DNA of 16,658 bases from CAZJOD01 sp964547525 (GTDB lineage Bacteria > Bacillota > Clostridia > JAAYHZ01), in the NCBI GenBank assembly GCA_964547525.1, contig CAZJOD010000082.1, forward strand, positions 1 to 16,658, written 5' to 3'. How positions within the stretch are numbered: the stretch's first letter is position 1; each line of letters opens with the position of its first letter. A program made the position numbers and the translations under genes. The notes under the pieces are model-generated. The model did not search any database, was not told the origin of the DNA, and saw only the letters and a program-made list of their open reading frames with translations. This document shows positions 1 to 7,682 of this stretch, one piece after another.

Positions 1-78
1 TTTTTTGATTCGGGTATAACTCACGGCATGAAAGCTTTAGACGGAAAACCTGCCAAATTCTTAGCTATAATTTTATAA
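1..78 (+). CDS. Cupin-domain protein, C-terminal end only (probable XRE-cupin regulator)
   Basis: Frame 1 is open from the window edge to a TAA at 76-78 and encodes 25 residues, beginning FFDSGITHGMKAL and ending KFLAIIL. The pattern of an acidic DS pair, a His-Gly-Met-Lys-Ala segment and a terminal hydrophobic strand is the last beta-strand pair of the small cupin domain that ends many helix-turn-helix XRE regulators in Clostridia. The DNA-binding part, if present, lies outside the window. The family call comes from remembered motif resemblance over a short stretch, so the cupin assignment is fairly good and the regulator assignment is an inference. A perfect hairpin follows 63 bases after the stop. 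Confidence 0.7.
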   Translation, partial: FFDSGITHGMKALDGKPAKFLAIIL

Positions 79-141
79 TAAATAACTGCACCCTAAAGGC
101 ATGGTTCAATAATGAAACTTGAAATACGATATAGGAACTAA

Positions 142-174
142 AAACGAGGTACTTCACAATGAAGTACCTCGTTT
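142..174. terminator. Perfect 15-bp hairpin, probable bidirectional terminator
   Basis: The arms 142-156 (AAACGAGGTACTTCA) and 160-174 are exact reverse complements, with a 3-base loop CAA. On the plus strand the T-run is only three bases long and lies inside the stem. On the minus strand the stem is followed by TT then AG, giving a run of five T (including the stem end). It sits 63 bases after the cupin stop and probably ends that transcript. It may also stop minus-strand transcription. Confidence 0.65.
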
Positions 175-329
175 GAGTCTAATATCATTGAGCACTGCCA
201 TGCCGACGAGCTATTATGCACTAACCCAATTTTCGAGTTCAAGGCTTTTAAGTGAGTTATTAAAGTGAAATCTATATAAAAAACTTATTATTTCTATAAA
301 ACTTTTATTAATAGTTATTAATTTTGATA
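175..329. other. Spacer with no recognised gene
   Basis: This stretch lies between the hairpin and the promoter. It has a slightly GC-richer patch at about 190-250 and then very AT-rich sequence. The minus strand is open for about 50 codons, ending at a TAG at 138-140, but it has no start codon with a ribosome binding site and I recognise no family in it. I see no RNA gene. Confidence 0.5.
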
Positions 330-359
330 TTGACATATTGTTATAAATAGTGGTATTAT
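330..359 (+). promoter_or_regulatory. Sigma-A promoter with extended -10
   Basis: A consensus -35 box TTGACA (330-335) and a -10 box TATTAT (354-359) are separated by 18 bases, and TGG directly before the -10 forms an extended -10 element. Transcription would start near 366, leaving about 225 untranslated bases before the alpha/beta hydrolase start at 593. Confidence 0.7.
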
Positions 360-435
360 TTCCCTATCGGATGAGCAAAGGCCCAAAATTTCAATACTTA
401 TAGTTAAATCTAGATTAATGTATTTTCAATTGTTT

Positions 436-495
436 CTCTGTATATATAGGAGAATATACGACTTCAGAGTAGACAAATATTTGGGGAATATTTGT
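436..495 (+). promoter_or_regulatory. Two consecutive stem-loops in the leader of the alpha/beta hydrolase
   Basis: The first stem-loop pairs CTCTG (436-440) with CAGAG (465-469), and TATAT (441-445) with ATATA (454-458), so an AGGAG sequence (448-452) is in the apical loop. The second is a perfect 9-bp stem, ACAAATATT (473-481) with AATATTTGT (487-495), around a TGGGG loop. No open frame with a sensible start follows the looped AGGAG. Neither a terminator T-run nor a known riboswitch consensus is visible. A regulatory role is inferred. Confidence 0.4.
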
Positions 496-592
496 AATCA
501 TGTGAAATCATAAACTATAAACGAATGCAAATACATAACTATATAAAAGACAAATTTAACAATATAATATAGTCAAGAAATTGGAGGTCAAA

Positions 593-1637
593 ATGAGTTT
601 TGTGAGAAATTTATTTATAAAGTTACCGGATACACACCAAGATAGAATTATTGAAATTCTTTGTAAAAACGGTAAAATATTTGATACACCGCAGTTTAAG
701 ATGCATTTAAATTCGATAGAATTTTTTGGTGGTGACCTTGATGAAATTAAAGAGGCCTTTACAATCTCTAAAAATAAGAAAAAATCATTGATACAAATAT
801 TCCGAGAGCTAGGAGATATGAATAAACAAAAAGCTTATGAAGAATTCATAAATGGAAATACTGTAGAATCAAATATCTTGTATAGGCGTGCCGCAGTATA
901 TTATCTTATGGGTGATTGGTATACATATGATCAAATAGAAATTGAGAAAAATTATAAACTCATGAGGCCGTGCTATGATAAGGTCTGTGAATTGAGTAAT
1001 CCCCCTATCGAAAAAGTAGATATACCGTTTAATAAAGGTTCGTTAAAAGCATATTATAGGGTACCGTCGGATTGTAACCCACCATATCCTGCAATAATAA
1101 TTTTACCGGGTAACAGTGAAGTTAAAGAATTTAATTATGAATTAGAGAACATAGCCCTTAAAACCGGTTTGGCAACGCTCAATATCGACCCTCCGGGTTG
1201 GGGTGAGAGCGGTTTATCCGGTAATAAATTTGATTCGATTGTCTCGTACGAAAAGGCTATGAATTTGGCGGTTGATTATTTACAGGGAAAAGAGGAAATT
1301 NNNNNNNNNNNNNNNNNNNNNNNNNNNNNNNNNNNNNNNNNNNNNNNNNNNNNNNNNNNNNNNNNNNNNNNNNNNNNNNNNNNNNNNNNNNNNNNNNNNN
1401 ATATCTCGTGTTCAAGCACCGGTACTGATTATACATGGTGAAAAAGATGAAATTGTTGATAAAGCGAATTCCCGGGAGATAATAAAACTTGTAAAGGGAG
1501 AAAAAGAACTGGTTATAATACCGAACGAAGATCACATGTGTACATCTGTTTTAAAAGATGAAATCGGACCGTATATGCTGGAATGGCTATATAAAAAGCT
1601 AAGCAACAAAAGAATGTATGTGAGTTCAAATACTTAG
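593..1637 (+). CDS. Alpha/beta hydrolase, FrsA/DUF1100-like, interrupted by an assembly gap
   Basis: This is a serine hydrolase of the alpha/beta fold, probably cytoplasmic, with unknown substrate. The start is ATG at 593, preceded by GGAGGT at 583-588; a TTG at 581 overlaps that site and is unlikely. Residues 1-140 form a helical N-terminal domain (YRRAAVYYLMGDW near 98-110), as in dihydroxypseudooxynicotine hydrolase and FrsA-like enzymes. The hydrolase fold then starts with PAIIILPGNSE and DPPGWGESG. The nucleophile elbow (GxSxG) must lie in the missing sequence. After the gap the acid (HGEKDEIV) and the histidine (NEDHMC) of the triad are present, and the protein ends at TAG. The reading frames on the two sides do not match across exactly 100 bases, so the true gap must differ in length. 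The gene is convergent with gerA, with 13 bases between them. Confidence 0.85.
1301..1400. other. Assembly gap of 100 N
   Basis: One hundred consecutive N are placed inside the alpha/beta hydrolase. The left codon phase ends exactly at 1300 and the right phase begins exactly at 1401, so an intact gene needs a missing length divisible by three. The run of 100 is therefore a scaffolding placeholder and not a measured length. Confidence 0.98.
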
Positions 1638-1650
1638 GATTCATATATCT

Positions 1651-3084
1651 TTATACTTTACCTCTGGTTTGATCTTTATTTCTTAAATAGGAAGGCCTTT
1701 TTGGTGCTATTGATTTATTATATACAATGGATTTAATAAAATCTTTTAAATTGAAGGGAGCTGCAGGTGCCATGTAAGGCACTCCAAAGGAATTTATAGA
1801 CACAAGCTCCGCCAATACTAAAAAAATTACCAGTGTGAAACCGTAAAAACCAAAAGTTCCGGTTGCAATTATCAAAAGAAATTTCAAAACTCTAAAAGGA
1901 TCAATAATCGTGTAATCTGCCGGAACAAATGATGCTATCAAGGACATAGATATAACAATCAATATCAAAGCACTGAACACACCCGCCGAGACAGCCGCCT
2001 GTCCTATAATAATAGCGCCTACGATACCTATTGCGGTACCGATTTTTGTGGGTACTCGAATCAAGGATTCCCGAATTAACTCTCCAATTATTTCAATTAA
2101 AAGAACCTCTATTAGAGCGTTAAAAGGAACCTTTGAGCGAGCCTGGGCAATGGCTATCATGTATCTGCTGGGTAGCACATCATTATGAAATGATACGATA
2201 GCTATATACAAAGATGATACAATAAAAGATATATTCAAAGAAATCACACGTAGTATCCTTAGAAAAGTAGTATAGTACTTATTTAAATAATAATCGTCAC
2301 ATGACCATAAAAATTCACTGAAAACTCTTGGTGCTATCAATGCCCAAGGGCTTCCGTCCATTAACACAACGACTTTTCCCTCAAGTAAAGCCGCGCTTAT
2401 CATATCCGGCCGTTCAGCAATTCCCATCTGCGGGAAAAGGTCGGATTTTTTATTTTGTAAGTAAGACTGCAATTCACCGGAAGAATTCAAGCCGTCAACT
2501 TTTATATTAGTGATCCTTTTTTTTATCTCTTTAACACATATATTATTTGCCACATCTTCCAAATAAAGAACCTTTACATCGGATTTAGTCCGTTCTCCAA
2601 CTTGAAAATGATCAATTCTTAAATTATCATCTTTTAATCTGTCCGTTTATATTGATAGAATTGAATCGATCTCCTCTATAAAGCTTGCCCTCGGACCTCT
2701 GATGGTATATGTCGCCTCGGGTTCGGGAACAGCTCTTTTCTCAACTTTTTTTAAGTTAATAACTGCGTATCTTATGTCATTGGTGAATACAATAACAGTC
2801 ATCCCGTTCAATATATATGTTTTAATTTTCTTTATATCCGTATCAAGTCTGCAGTCATCAGCGTATATTATACTCTCAATTAGTGTTGAAGCGTTTATGT
2901 TTAAATCGTCATCATGTTGTATAATCGGTTTTACAACTAAGTCGGATAATGCGTTTCTATCTGTTAATTGTTTAATATAATAAATCGTTATTGAACAGGT
3001 TGGAAATGTTATGGGTCGTTCGTGAACATCAATGTTTAAGCTTTTTATATAATTTTTTGTTTTTTCATAATTTGAATTTGGCAC
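1651..3084 (-). pseudogene. gerA: Spore germination protein GerA (GerAA family), split by one in-frame TAA
   Basis: This is the A subunit of a germinant receptor, an inner-membrane protein with a soluble N-terminal domain followed by membrane helices. The start is GTG at 3084, 9 bases after GGGAG, with a stop codon just upstream in frame. The total is 477 codons, the usual family length. Codons 1-145 hold the N-terminal domain and end with the family motif RGPR (129-132). Codon 146 is TAA (2647-2649). The same frame then continues with TDRLKDDNLRIDHF and conserved sequence up to the family-type tail GVPYMAPAAPF, followed by a basic end (RPSYLRNKDQTRGKV). Several hydrophobic helices are present (about RVISLNISFIVSS, the IGIVGAIIIGQAAV region and FLLIIATGTFGFYGF). 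The rest is undamaged and no reading-frame change is needed, so this is a single nonsense change (for example Leu TTA to TAA) or a base error. It is the last gene of the operon, 28 bases after gerC. Confidence 0.9.
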
Positions 3085-3112
3085 CTTTTAAAACTCCCTT
3101 TTCTTAATTTGG

Positions 3113-4228
3113 TTACTTTTTTGTTGTGTAATCAATCATTCCACCGGGATTTAATGAAGTTTTAATCGATATGTCGAATTGAGCCTGCTTATACGTAGGC
3201 TCCCAATTTATTGTTTTTACTTCATTAGGGTACCGGATTCGAAATTGTTCTTTGAATCCAAGGTAATCACATTGAAGAGATTTAGAATTTTTTATAGCTT
3301 CGGAGATATCTTTTAATATAAGTTCTTCAAGATTTTTCTTAATTTCTTCAAGCATAGTCTTGTCCAATGTAATATCTTTGTTTAGATATATTAATTTCGA
3401 GTTAAAAGTAAAATCTAATTCATAAGATATATTATTAATTAAGTAGTTTGGTCGGATTTTTCTTTTTTTCATTCTAACTTCTACTGTAGCTTCATATTTA
3501 TCGAAAGGAACCACATACCGGGTAGTAGCTTTATCTTCTAAAATAAATAGTACTCCCTTTGATTTATTTAACGGTATAAAATTCAAATATTTGTTTTCGT
3601 GAATTATTGTATACCCGTTAATGGCCAGTCGTCCTTCTTTAAGGTCTATATTAGGTAAAATAAAGCAATAGTCCGAATGCATAAAATCTAATATATCAGA
3701 TGTTGTATATGTTATTATTAAATCTAAATCACTTAATGTGTTTAAGGTATCTTGTATTGAATAACCGATTGATATATTGTTTTCCGGTTCGGGAGATAAA
3801 AGATCTTCAGGTTTTTCAAATGTAGTTACTATGTTTAACGCTTTTCTATAATCGACAGTGTTTTGTAGTCTTAACATATACTCTTCCAACCCGTGCGTTA
3901 TTAGATTTTTAGTTAAAACTAAAGATCCTACAGTACCTAAAAATAATAATTTATCCATTTTAGAATCAAGCTCTTGTCGAGCTTCCATATAGTTTTTTCC
4001 TCTTCCGTTTACTACAGAATATTGCTCTTTTCCAGACCCTCCTTCAGGTGTTTGACTTATTTCTAAATTTGGTACTTCAACATAAAAGACAAACTCATCA
4101 TCTTGTTTATCAGTGATAACAAGAGATATTAACGCTTTCGAATCGATATCCATTGAATCCCAACAACTTGCAGTTGTCAGTATAATAAATATTGAAATGC
4201 AGCAAACAAACACTTTTTTAAGTGTCAC
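3113..4228 (-). CDS. gerC: Spore germination lipoprotein GerC (GerAC family)
   Basis: This is the C subunit of a germinant receptor, a lipoprotein anchored on the outer face of the inner spore membrane. The protein has 371 residues, the normal length. It begins with a basic N-terminus and a hydrophobic helix, then the lipobox TASC with Cys22, followed by WDSMDIDSKAL, a sequence typical of this family (Cys-Trp-Asp). The start is GTG at 4228, with AGAAGG upstream, and it overlaps the end of gerB by 11 bases, so translational coupling is likely. The order gerB-gerC-gerA means that gerA follows it. No frameshift or missing motif is visible. Its function depends on a working A subunit, which looks broken here. 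Confidence 0.9.
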   Translation of the reverse strand: MTLKKVFVCCISIFIILTTASCWDSMDIDSKALISLVITDKQDDEFVFYVEVPNLEISQTPEGGSGKEQYSVVNGRGKNYMEARQELDSKMDKLLFLGTVGSLVLTKNLITHGLEEYMLRLQNTVDYRKALNIVTTFEKPEDLLSPEPENNISIGYSIQDTLNTLSDLDLIITYTTSDILDFMHSDYCFILPNIDLKEGRLAINGYTIIHENKYLNFIPLNKSKGVLFILEDKATTRYVVPFDKYEATVEVRMKKRKIRPNYLINNISYELDFTFNSKLIYLNKDITLDKTMLEEIKKNLEELILKDISEAIKNSKSLQCDYLGFKEQFRIRYPNEVKTINWEPTYKQAQFDISIKTSLNPGGMIDYTTKK

Positions 4229-5324
4229 CTGTTCTAACCTTCTTTCTATACTTGATTTTTATAATTAAAAAAATGATACCGGGTATTATTATCGATGATA
4301 TGGTTGATAAGTAAAAAAATGTATCCTTCACATATTTTTCATAATTGTTTATTCCTGAAATTATTAAAATTAATCCGTATATGATAATTCCGATGATTAT
4401 GATAATGTTTAATCGTTTCGCACGGGGGAAAATTCTACATATAAATTCCAATAGTGCTGTCAGTATAACGGATATTCCGGTAAACATACCTGAGAAACCT
4501 ATTGTTAAATATAATATGTCCAATCGTGCAAAAAATTCAAGTCCTCTCGGGGCGGTGTCGCGAATGGCCATTATTAATGCATTTTTATAATTTATAATAT
4601 CATTAATACCTACTTTCATAATGCTGCTTTCGACAATTATTATATAAAACAATCCAATGAAAAGGATTGATAAAAATGCCGTTCTTATTGATTTTTTATC
4701 AGTTTTACTAGAGATTGGGAATGCAAACATGATAGATGGTGGAGCAAATGCAAATCCCAAAGGTTTGAGGGCTTTTATATAGTTGGGAATTTCTTCGGGA
4801 TTATATAAGGGAAGTATTCTGTTAACTCTACCTTGTGTAATCATTATTATATGAACTAAGGTTCCTGTAAAAATAAACACTGTGCCGATAATTTCGGTTA
4901 ATCTTGCAACATTTGAAACTCCTTTGTATGCAACATAACAAAATATAGGTATGCCTAGTAAAGGAAAAGACCATGTAGGTGTGTTAGGAAAAAAGCTTTC
5001 GCGTAGGATCTTAGATTTTTGATCTATAAAAAATACTAAAATTAATGAAAAGTATAAGATGTAATATAAAGCCAGTATATAAGCGCCCGGTTTGCCAATA
5101 ATTTGCGGAGCATAGTCAAAAAGCATTTTTCCACTAAAATGGCTGTTAACATATAAAACACAAGAACCTCCCAATCCGAATATGAATGCTACTATTAATA
5201 TGGAGATCCACCCTCCTGTACCGGCAATTTGCGCAACATCTTTAGCAATGGTAATAATATTATAGCTTGTTACAGTCATAACTAATATAAAAAACATTTG
5301 CCTGTTCGTTATAGTATTAACCAA
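4218..5324 (-). CDS. gerB: Spore germination permease GerB (GerAB family, APC superfamily)
   Basis: This is the B subunit of a germinant receptor, a member of the amino acid-polyamine-organocation superfamily thought to bind the germinant. It has 368 residues with about ten hydrophobic helices. It opens with TNRQMFFILVMTV and carries the sequences GTGGWISI and ILPLYNPEEIPNYIKAL, which fit GerAB proteins. The start is TTG at 5324, with AAGGAG 8 bases upstream; no better start is visible in that region. It is the first gene of the operon. A short open frame ends on the same AAGGAG (see the candidate leader peptide). It appears intact. Confidence 0.9.
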   Translation of the reverse strand: MVNTITNRQMFFILVMTVTSYNIITIAKDVAQIAGTGGWISILIVAFIFGLGGSCVLYVNSHFSGKMLFDYAPQIIGKPGAYILALYYILYFSLILVFFIDQKSKILRESFFPNTPTWSFPLLGIPIFCYVAYKGVSNVARLTEIIGTVFIFTGTLVHIIMITQGRVNRILPLYNPEEIPNYIKALKPLGFAFAPPSIMFAFPISSKTDKKSIRTAFLSILFIGLFYIIIVESSIMKVGINDIINYKNALIMAIRDTAPRGLEFFARLDILYLTIGFSGMFTGISVILTALLEFICRIFPRAKRLNIIIIIGIIIYGLILIISGINNYEKYVKDTFFYLSTISSIIIPGIIFLIIKIKYRKKVRTGDT

Positions 5325-5336
5325 TTTTTACTCTCC

Positions 5337-5372
5337 TTAAGGGTATAAACAAAATATGCCGTATATTAACAA
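5337..5372 (-). CDS. Candidate leader peptide upstream of gerB (11 residues)
   Basis: On the minus strand AAAGGAG is followed 4 bases later by TTG at 5372 and the codons for LLIYGIFCLYP (first residue would be fMet), then TAA at 5339-5337. The two A of this stop belong to the AAGGAG of gerB, so translation of the leader would end on the gerB ribosome binding site. The AAAGGA of the leader site is also the loop of a short GTATC/GATAC hairpin (5373-5377 with 5384-5388). No codon run suggests amino acid attenuation. A frame this short can occur by chance. Confidence 0.2.
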   Translation of the reverse strand: MLIYGIFCLYP

Positions 5373-5465
5373 GTATCTCCTTTGATACGTAAATCTATAC
5401 GAAATTTTATTATGTATATTTTTACTTAAATCTTTTTTACCGGTTCAATTTGGCTCGATTTTTAG

Positions 5466-5508
5466 TGTTAATAATTAACATTAAAAATAATTCATCATAA
5501 TATGATGA
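5466..5508. promoter_or_regulatory. Two adjacent perfect palindromes, possible operators
   Basis: TGTTAAT-A-ATTAACA (5466-5480) and TCATCATA-A-TATGATGA (5492-5508) are perfect inverted repeats, each around one central A, with 11 bases between them. One-base centres argue against RNA hairpins and suit binding by a dimeric regulator. They lie about 145-185 bases upstream of gerB and 320-360 bases upstream of the SanA-like gene, in the divergent spacer. Confidence 0.35.
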
Positions 5509-5826
5509 TTCGTAACTTATATTATAGAGTCGATTATGTATTAAAAAGTTTCATAATGAACAATTATACGATTGATTTTATTGCAAAAACTCATAAACCG
5601 CTCAGTTTATGTATTTTATAGCAAATGCCAAAGTAATGTTTTCTTAAACGGGTATCCCCGGTATAATAGAAGAAGTTGCACTGTTTATTTTATAGTGCGG
5701 TTGTTGATACCATTGGGGGTAAGGATACAGACTTTTTATATCGTATTTTTTAGTTATGAGATTAAACTATCTGCTTAAAAATATGTATCCGAGCTTTAAT
5801 ATATTTTATAAACAATGAGGTTATAA
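5509..5826. other. Spacer upstream of the SanA-like gene, no gene recognised
   Basis: An open frame of 68 codons (5572-5778, +) has no good ribosome binding site and reads as low-complexity hydrophobic and basic sequence, so I do not call it. Two short imperfect hairpins are visible: CATAAAC with GTTTATG (5592-5611) and GCACT with AGTGC (5678-5698). I find no convincing sigma-A promoter. Confidence 0.4.
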
Positions 5827-6516
5827 ATGAATAAAAAAAGTCGGGATATAAAGAAAACTATTACATACATTACATTAAGTTTGTTTTTAACAGTTATATT
5901 GTGTTTCATATCGCTTACAGGTATAAACGGTTATGTTAAATCGTCGGTAAAAGACCGAATAATAATACCTGATGAAGCTTCGGGATATGAAATTGATTGC
6001 ATTTTGGTTCTTGGAGCGGGAGTTTGGGGTGAACGTCCCAGCCATATGCTCGAAGACAGACTGCTAAGGAGTATAGAGCTATATAAAAATGGTGCTTCGG
6101 ACAGGCTGTTAATGAGTGGTGATAACGGTAGGCCGGACTATGATGAAGTTAATGTTATGAAGCAATTCGCCATTAATGCAGGAATTCCTTCCGAGCATAT
6201 CTTTATGGATCATGCCGGGTTTTCAACATATGAAAGCCTTTACAGGGCAAGAGATATCTTTTTGGCTAAAAAAATCATAATAGTCACACAGGATTATCAC
6301 TTGTATCGTGCTTTGTACATAGCTGAAAAACTAGGATTGGATGCCTATGGAGTATCATCGGATTACAGAACTTATATAGGGCAGGAATACAGGGATTTAA
6401 GAGAAATATTAGCCCGGGTCAAGGATTTTTTCTATGTAATAATCAAGCCTAAACCGACATTTTTAGGTGAGGTTATACCGGTGTATGGTAACGGGGATTT
6501 GACCAACGATAAGTAA
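5827..6516 (+). CDS. SanA/YdcF-family (DUF218) membrane protein
   Basis: This 229-residue protein starts at ATG 5827, 6 bases after GAGG. One membrane helix (about residues 12-32) anchors the domain, which probably faces outside. The DUF218 domain shows its motifs in order: ILVLGAGV (59-66), a Pro-Ser plus an Asp-Arg-Leu segment (71-79), LLMSGD (94-99), YDEV (105-108), AGFSTYES (130-137) and VTQDYHLYRAL (153-163). This full set matches the SanA branch, which in Escherichia coli is linked to envelope barrier function and vancomycin exclusion at high temperature. The biochemical activity of the family is not established. The next gene starts 135 bases downstream and may be co-transcribed. Confidence 0.88.
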   Translation: MNKKSRDIKKTITYITLSLFLTVILCFISLTGINGYVKSSVKDRIIIPDEASGYEIDCILVLGAGVWGERPSHMLEDRLLRSIELYKNGASDRLLMSGDNGRPDYDEVNVMKQFAINAGIPSEHIFMDHAGFSTYESLYRARDIFLAKKIIIVTQDYHLYRALYIAEKLGLDAYGVSSDYRTYIGQEYRDLREILARVKDFFYVIIKPKPTFLGEVIPVYGNGDLTNDK

Positions 6517-6651
6517 TATAAAAAAGCTTGTATAAAACTTTTGTTAGTAATTAGATTTTTATTGATTAATAAATCGGACAATGCTATGATTATATTGCAT
6601 TACGGGCAATTGCTCAAAAAATTATACCGGAGACTTAAGGAGTTTGTAACT

Positions 6652-7485
6652 ATGTTAAAAGTTCATATTCTTACTGACGACAGAGTAAGAAAACGGGGAT
6701 TATTATCAGAGCACGGATTATCATTATGGATAGAAAAAGACGATAAAAATATATTATTTGATACGGGACAAACCTCCGTTTATACCCATAATGCAAAAAT
6801 GATGGGTATAAATATTGAATCGGTTGACTATGTAATTATAAGCCACGGCCATTACGATCATTGCGGTGGACTTCAATATATACCGGACAGTGATAAAGTA
6901 AGGTCTGTGTTTGTACATCCGGATGCGTTTCTAAAAAAGTTCGCAGCTGTTAATAAGGATGAGCCGTCAAAAGAAATAGGGATACCTTTTAACATTCATA
7001 ATGCCGACATACCCGGAAAAAATTTTAATAGATACATCGCATATCCGTGTTTAATACAAAGAGATATTTTATTATCGGGAGAAATACCCGCCGATAATGA
7101 TTTCGAAGAAGCTCCCGTAGGATTTTTTATGGAGAAGGACCAAAAGATTGTACCTGATCTAATTCAAGATGAACAGATGTTGATAATAGAAGACGAAGGT
7201 GAACTGGCTGTATTTTTAGGTTGCAGCCACCCGGGCGTCATTAATTGTATCCAATATGCAAAAAAGCTTAAACCGGATAGAAAGATCAAGCTTCTAATTG
7301 CCGGTATGCATCTTGATAATATAAGTCGAAAACGTTTAGATATGACTGTTGATTATTTGGTCCAAAGTGAAATTAAAAATATTATTCCGTTACATTGCAC
7401 CGGTTTTACTGCCATGTGTGAAATGAAACATAAGTTAGGTGACAGATGTCAACTGTTATGTACCGGAGATACAGTCCAAATCTAA
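6652..7485 (+). CDS. Metallo-beta-lactamase-fold hydrolase, COG1237 type
   Basis: This 277-residue cytoplasmic protein belongs to the metallo-beta-lactamase fold. The start is ATG at 6652, 9 bases after AAGGAG (6637-6642); the open frame reaches back to 6541, but that part has no ribosome binding site and no family similarity. Metal ligands are visible: HGHYDH (65-70, the HxHxDH motif), His193 in GCSHPG and His248 in PLHCTG. Those last two motifs and a GMHL at 218-221 are typical of COG1237. Members of that group are often named 7,8-dihydropterin-6-methyl-4-(beta-D-ribofuranosyl)-aminobenzene-5'-phosphate synthases after the archaeal methanopterin pathway, but most bacterial members have unknown substrates. 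The family is a confident call and the substrate is open. Confidence 0.88.
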   Translation: MLKVHILTDDRVRKRGLLSEHGLSLWIEKDDKNILFDTGQTSVYTHNAKMMGINIESVDYVIISHGHYDHCGGLQYIPDSDKVRSVFVHPDAFLKKFAAVNKDEPSKEIGIPFNIHNADIPGKNFNRYIAYPCLIQRDILLSGEIPADNDFEEAPVGFFMEKDQKIVPDLIQDEQMLIIEDEGELAVFLGCSHPGVINCIQYAKKLKPDRKIKLLIAGMHLDNISRKRLDMTVDYLVQSEIKNIIPLHCTGFTAMCEMKHKLGDRCQLLCTGDTVQI

Positions 7486-7508
7486 ATATGATTCTAATAC
7501 ATAAAAAC

Positions 7509-7550
7509 CAAGCTTTTCTTTTTAATAAGAAGTTCTTAAAACTTGTTATT
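7509..7550 (+). terminator. Weak imperfect hairpin, possible terminator
   Basis: CAAG (7509-7512) can pair with CTTG (7542-7545), and TTTT (7514-7517) with AAAA (7538-7541), with a possible inner TTCTT/AAGAA alternative. TTATT follows the hairpin. It lies 24 bases after the metallohydrolase stop and just before a new promoter, which suits a terminator, but the stem is AT-rich and imperfect. Confidence 0.3.
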
Positions 7551-7553
7551 TAT

Positions 7554-7581
7554 TTGAATATACCGTAAAAACTGATACAAT
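7554..7581 (+). promoter_or_regulatory. Sigma-A promoter with extended -10, upstream of the GNAT gene
   Basis: TTGAAT (7554-7559) and TACAAT (7576-7581) are separated by 16 bases, and TGA (7573-7575) before the -10 forms an extended -10. Transcription would start near 7588, giving a leader of about 185 bases before the GNAT start at 7772. Confidence 0.6.
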
Positions 7582-7682
7582 AGTTATATATGATATAGCT
7601 ATCCGTATTTTTTTATCAACTTCTAATGGACAGCTTTGTCTGTTTATTGTTAATATTTAATTGGTTGAAAGGTAGGTGAACA

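Noticed and set aside
138..287. Minus-strand open frame of about 50 codons over the first hairpin
   Set aside because: It lacks a start codon with a ribosome binding site and runs through a terminator-like hairpin, so a gene here is unlikely.
1257..1535. Minus-strand open frame running across the N gap
   Set aside because: It exists only because N cannot encode stops, and it lies opposite the alpha/beta hydrolase, whose family motifs are clear.
5408..5414. CATAATA on the minus strand as a sigma-G -10 box for the ger operon
   Set aside because: The -10 matches, but no sigma-G -35 sequence lies 17-18 bases upstream, so the promoter cannot be supported.
5572..5778. Plus-strand open frame of 68 codons in the spacer before the SanA-like gene
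   Set aside because: It has no ribosome binding site and no recognisable motif, and its composition resembles translated AT-rich spacer.
6517..6545. AAAAG/CTTTT inverted repeat after the SanA-like gene as a terminator
   Set aside because: The stem has only five mostly A-T pairs and lacks a T-run, so it would not be stable.
6541..6651. N-terminal extension of the metallo-beta-lactamase-fold protein from TTG 6541
   Set aside because: The ATG at 6652 has a strong AAGGAG at correct distance and the protein family begins there; the extension has no such signal.
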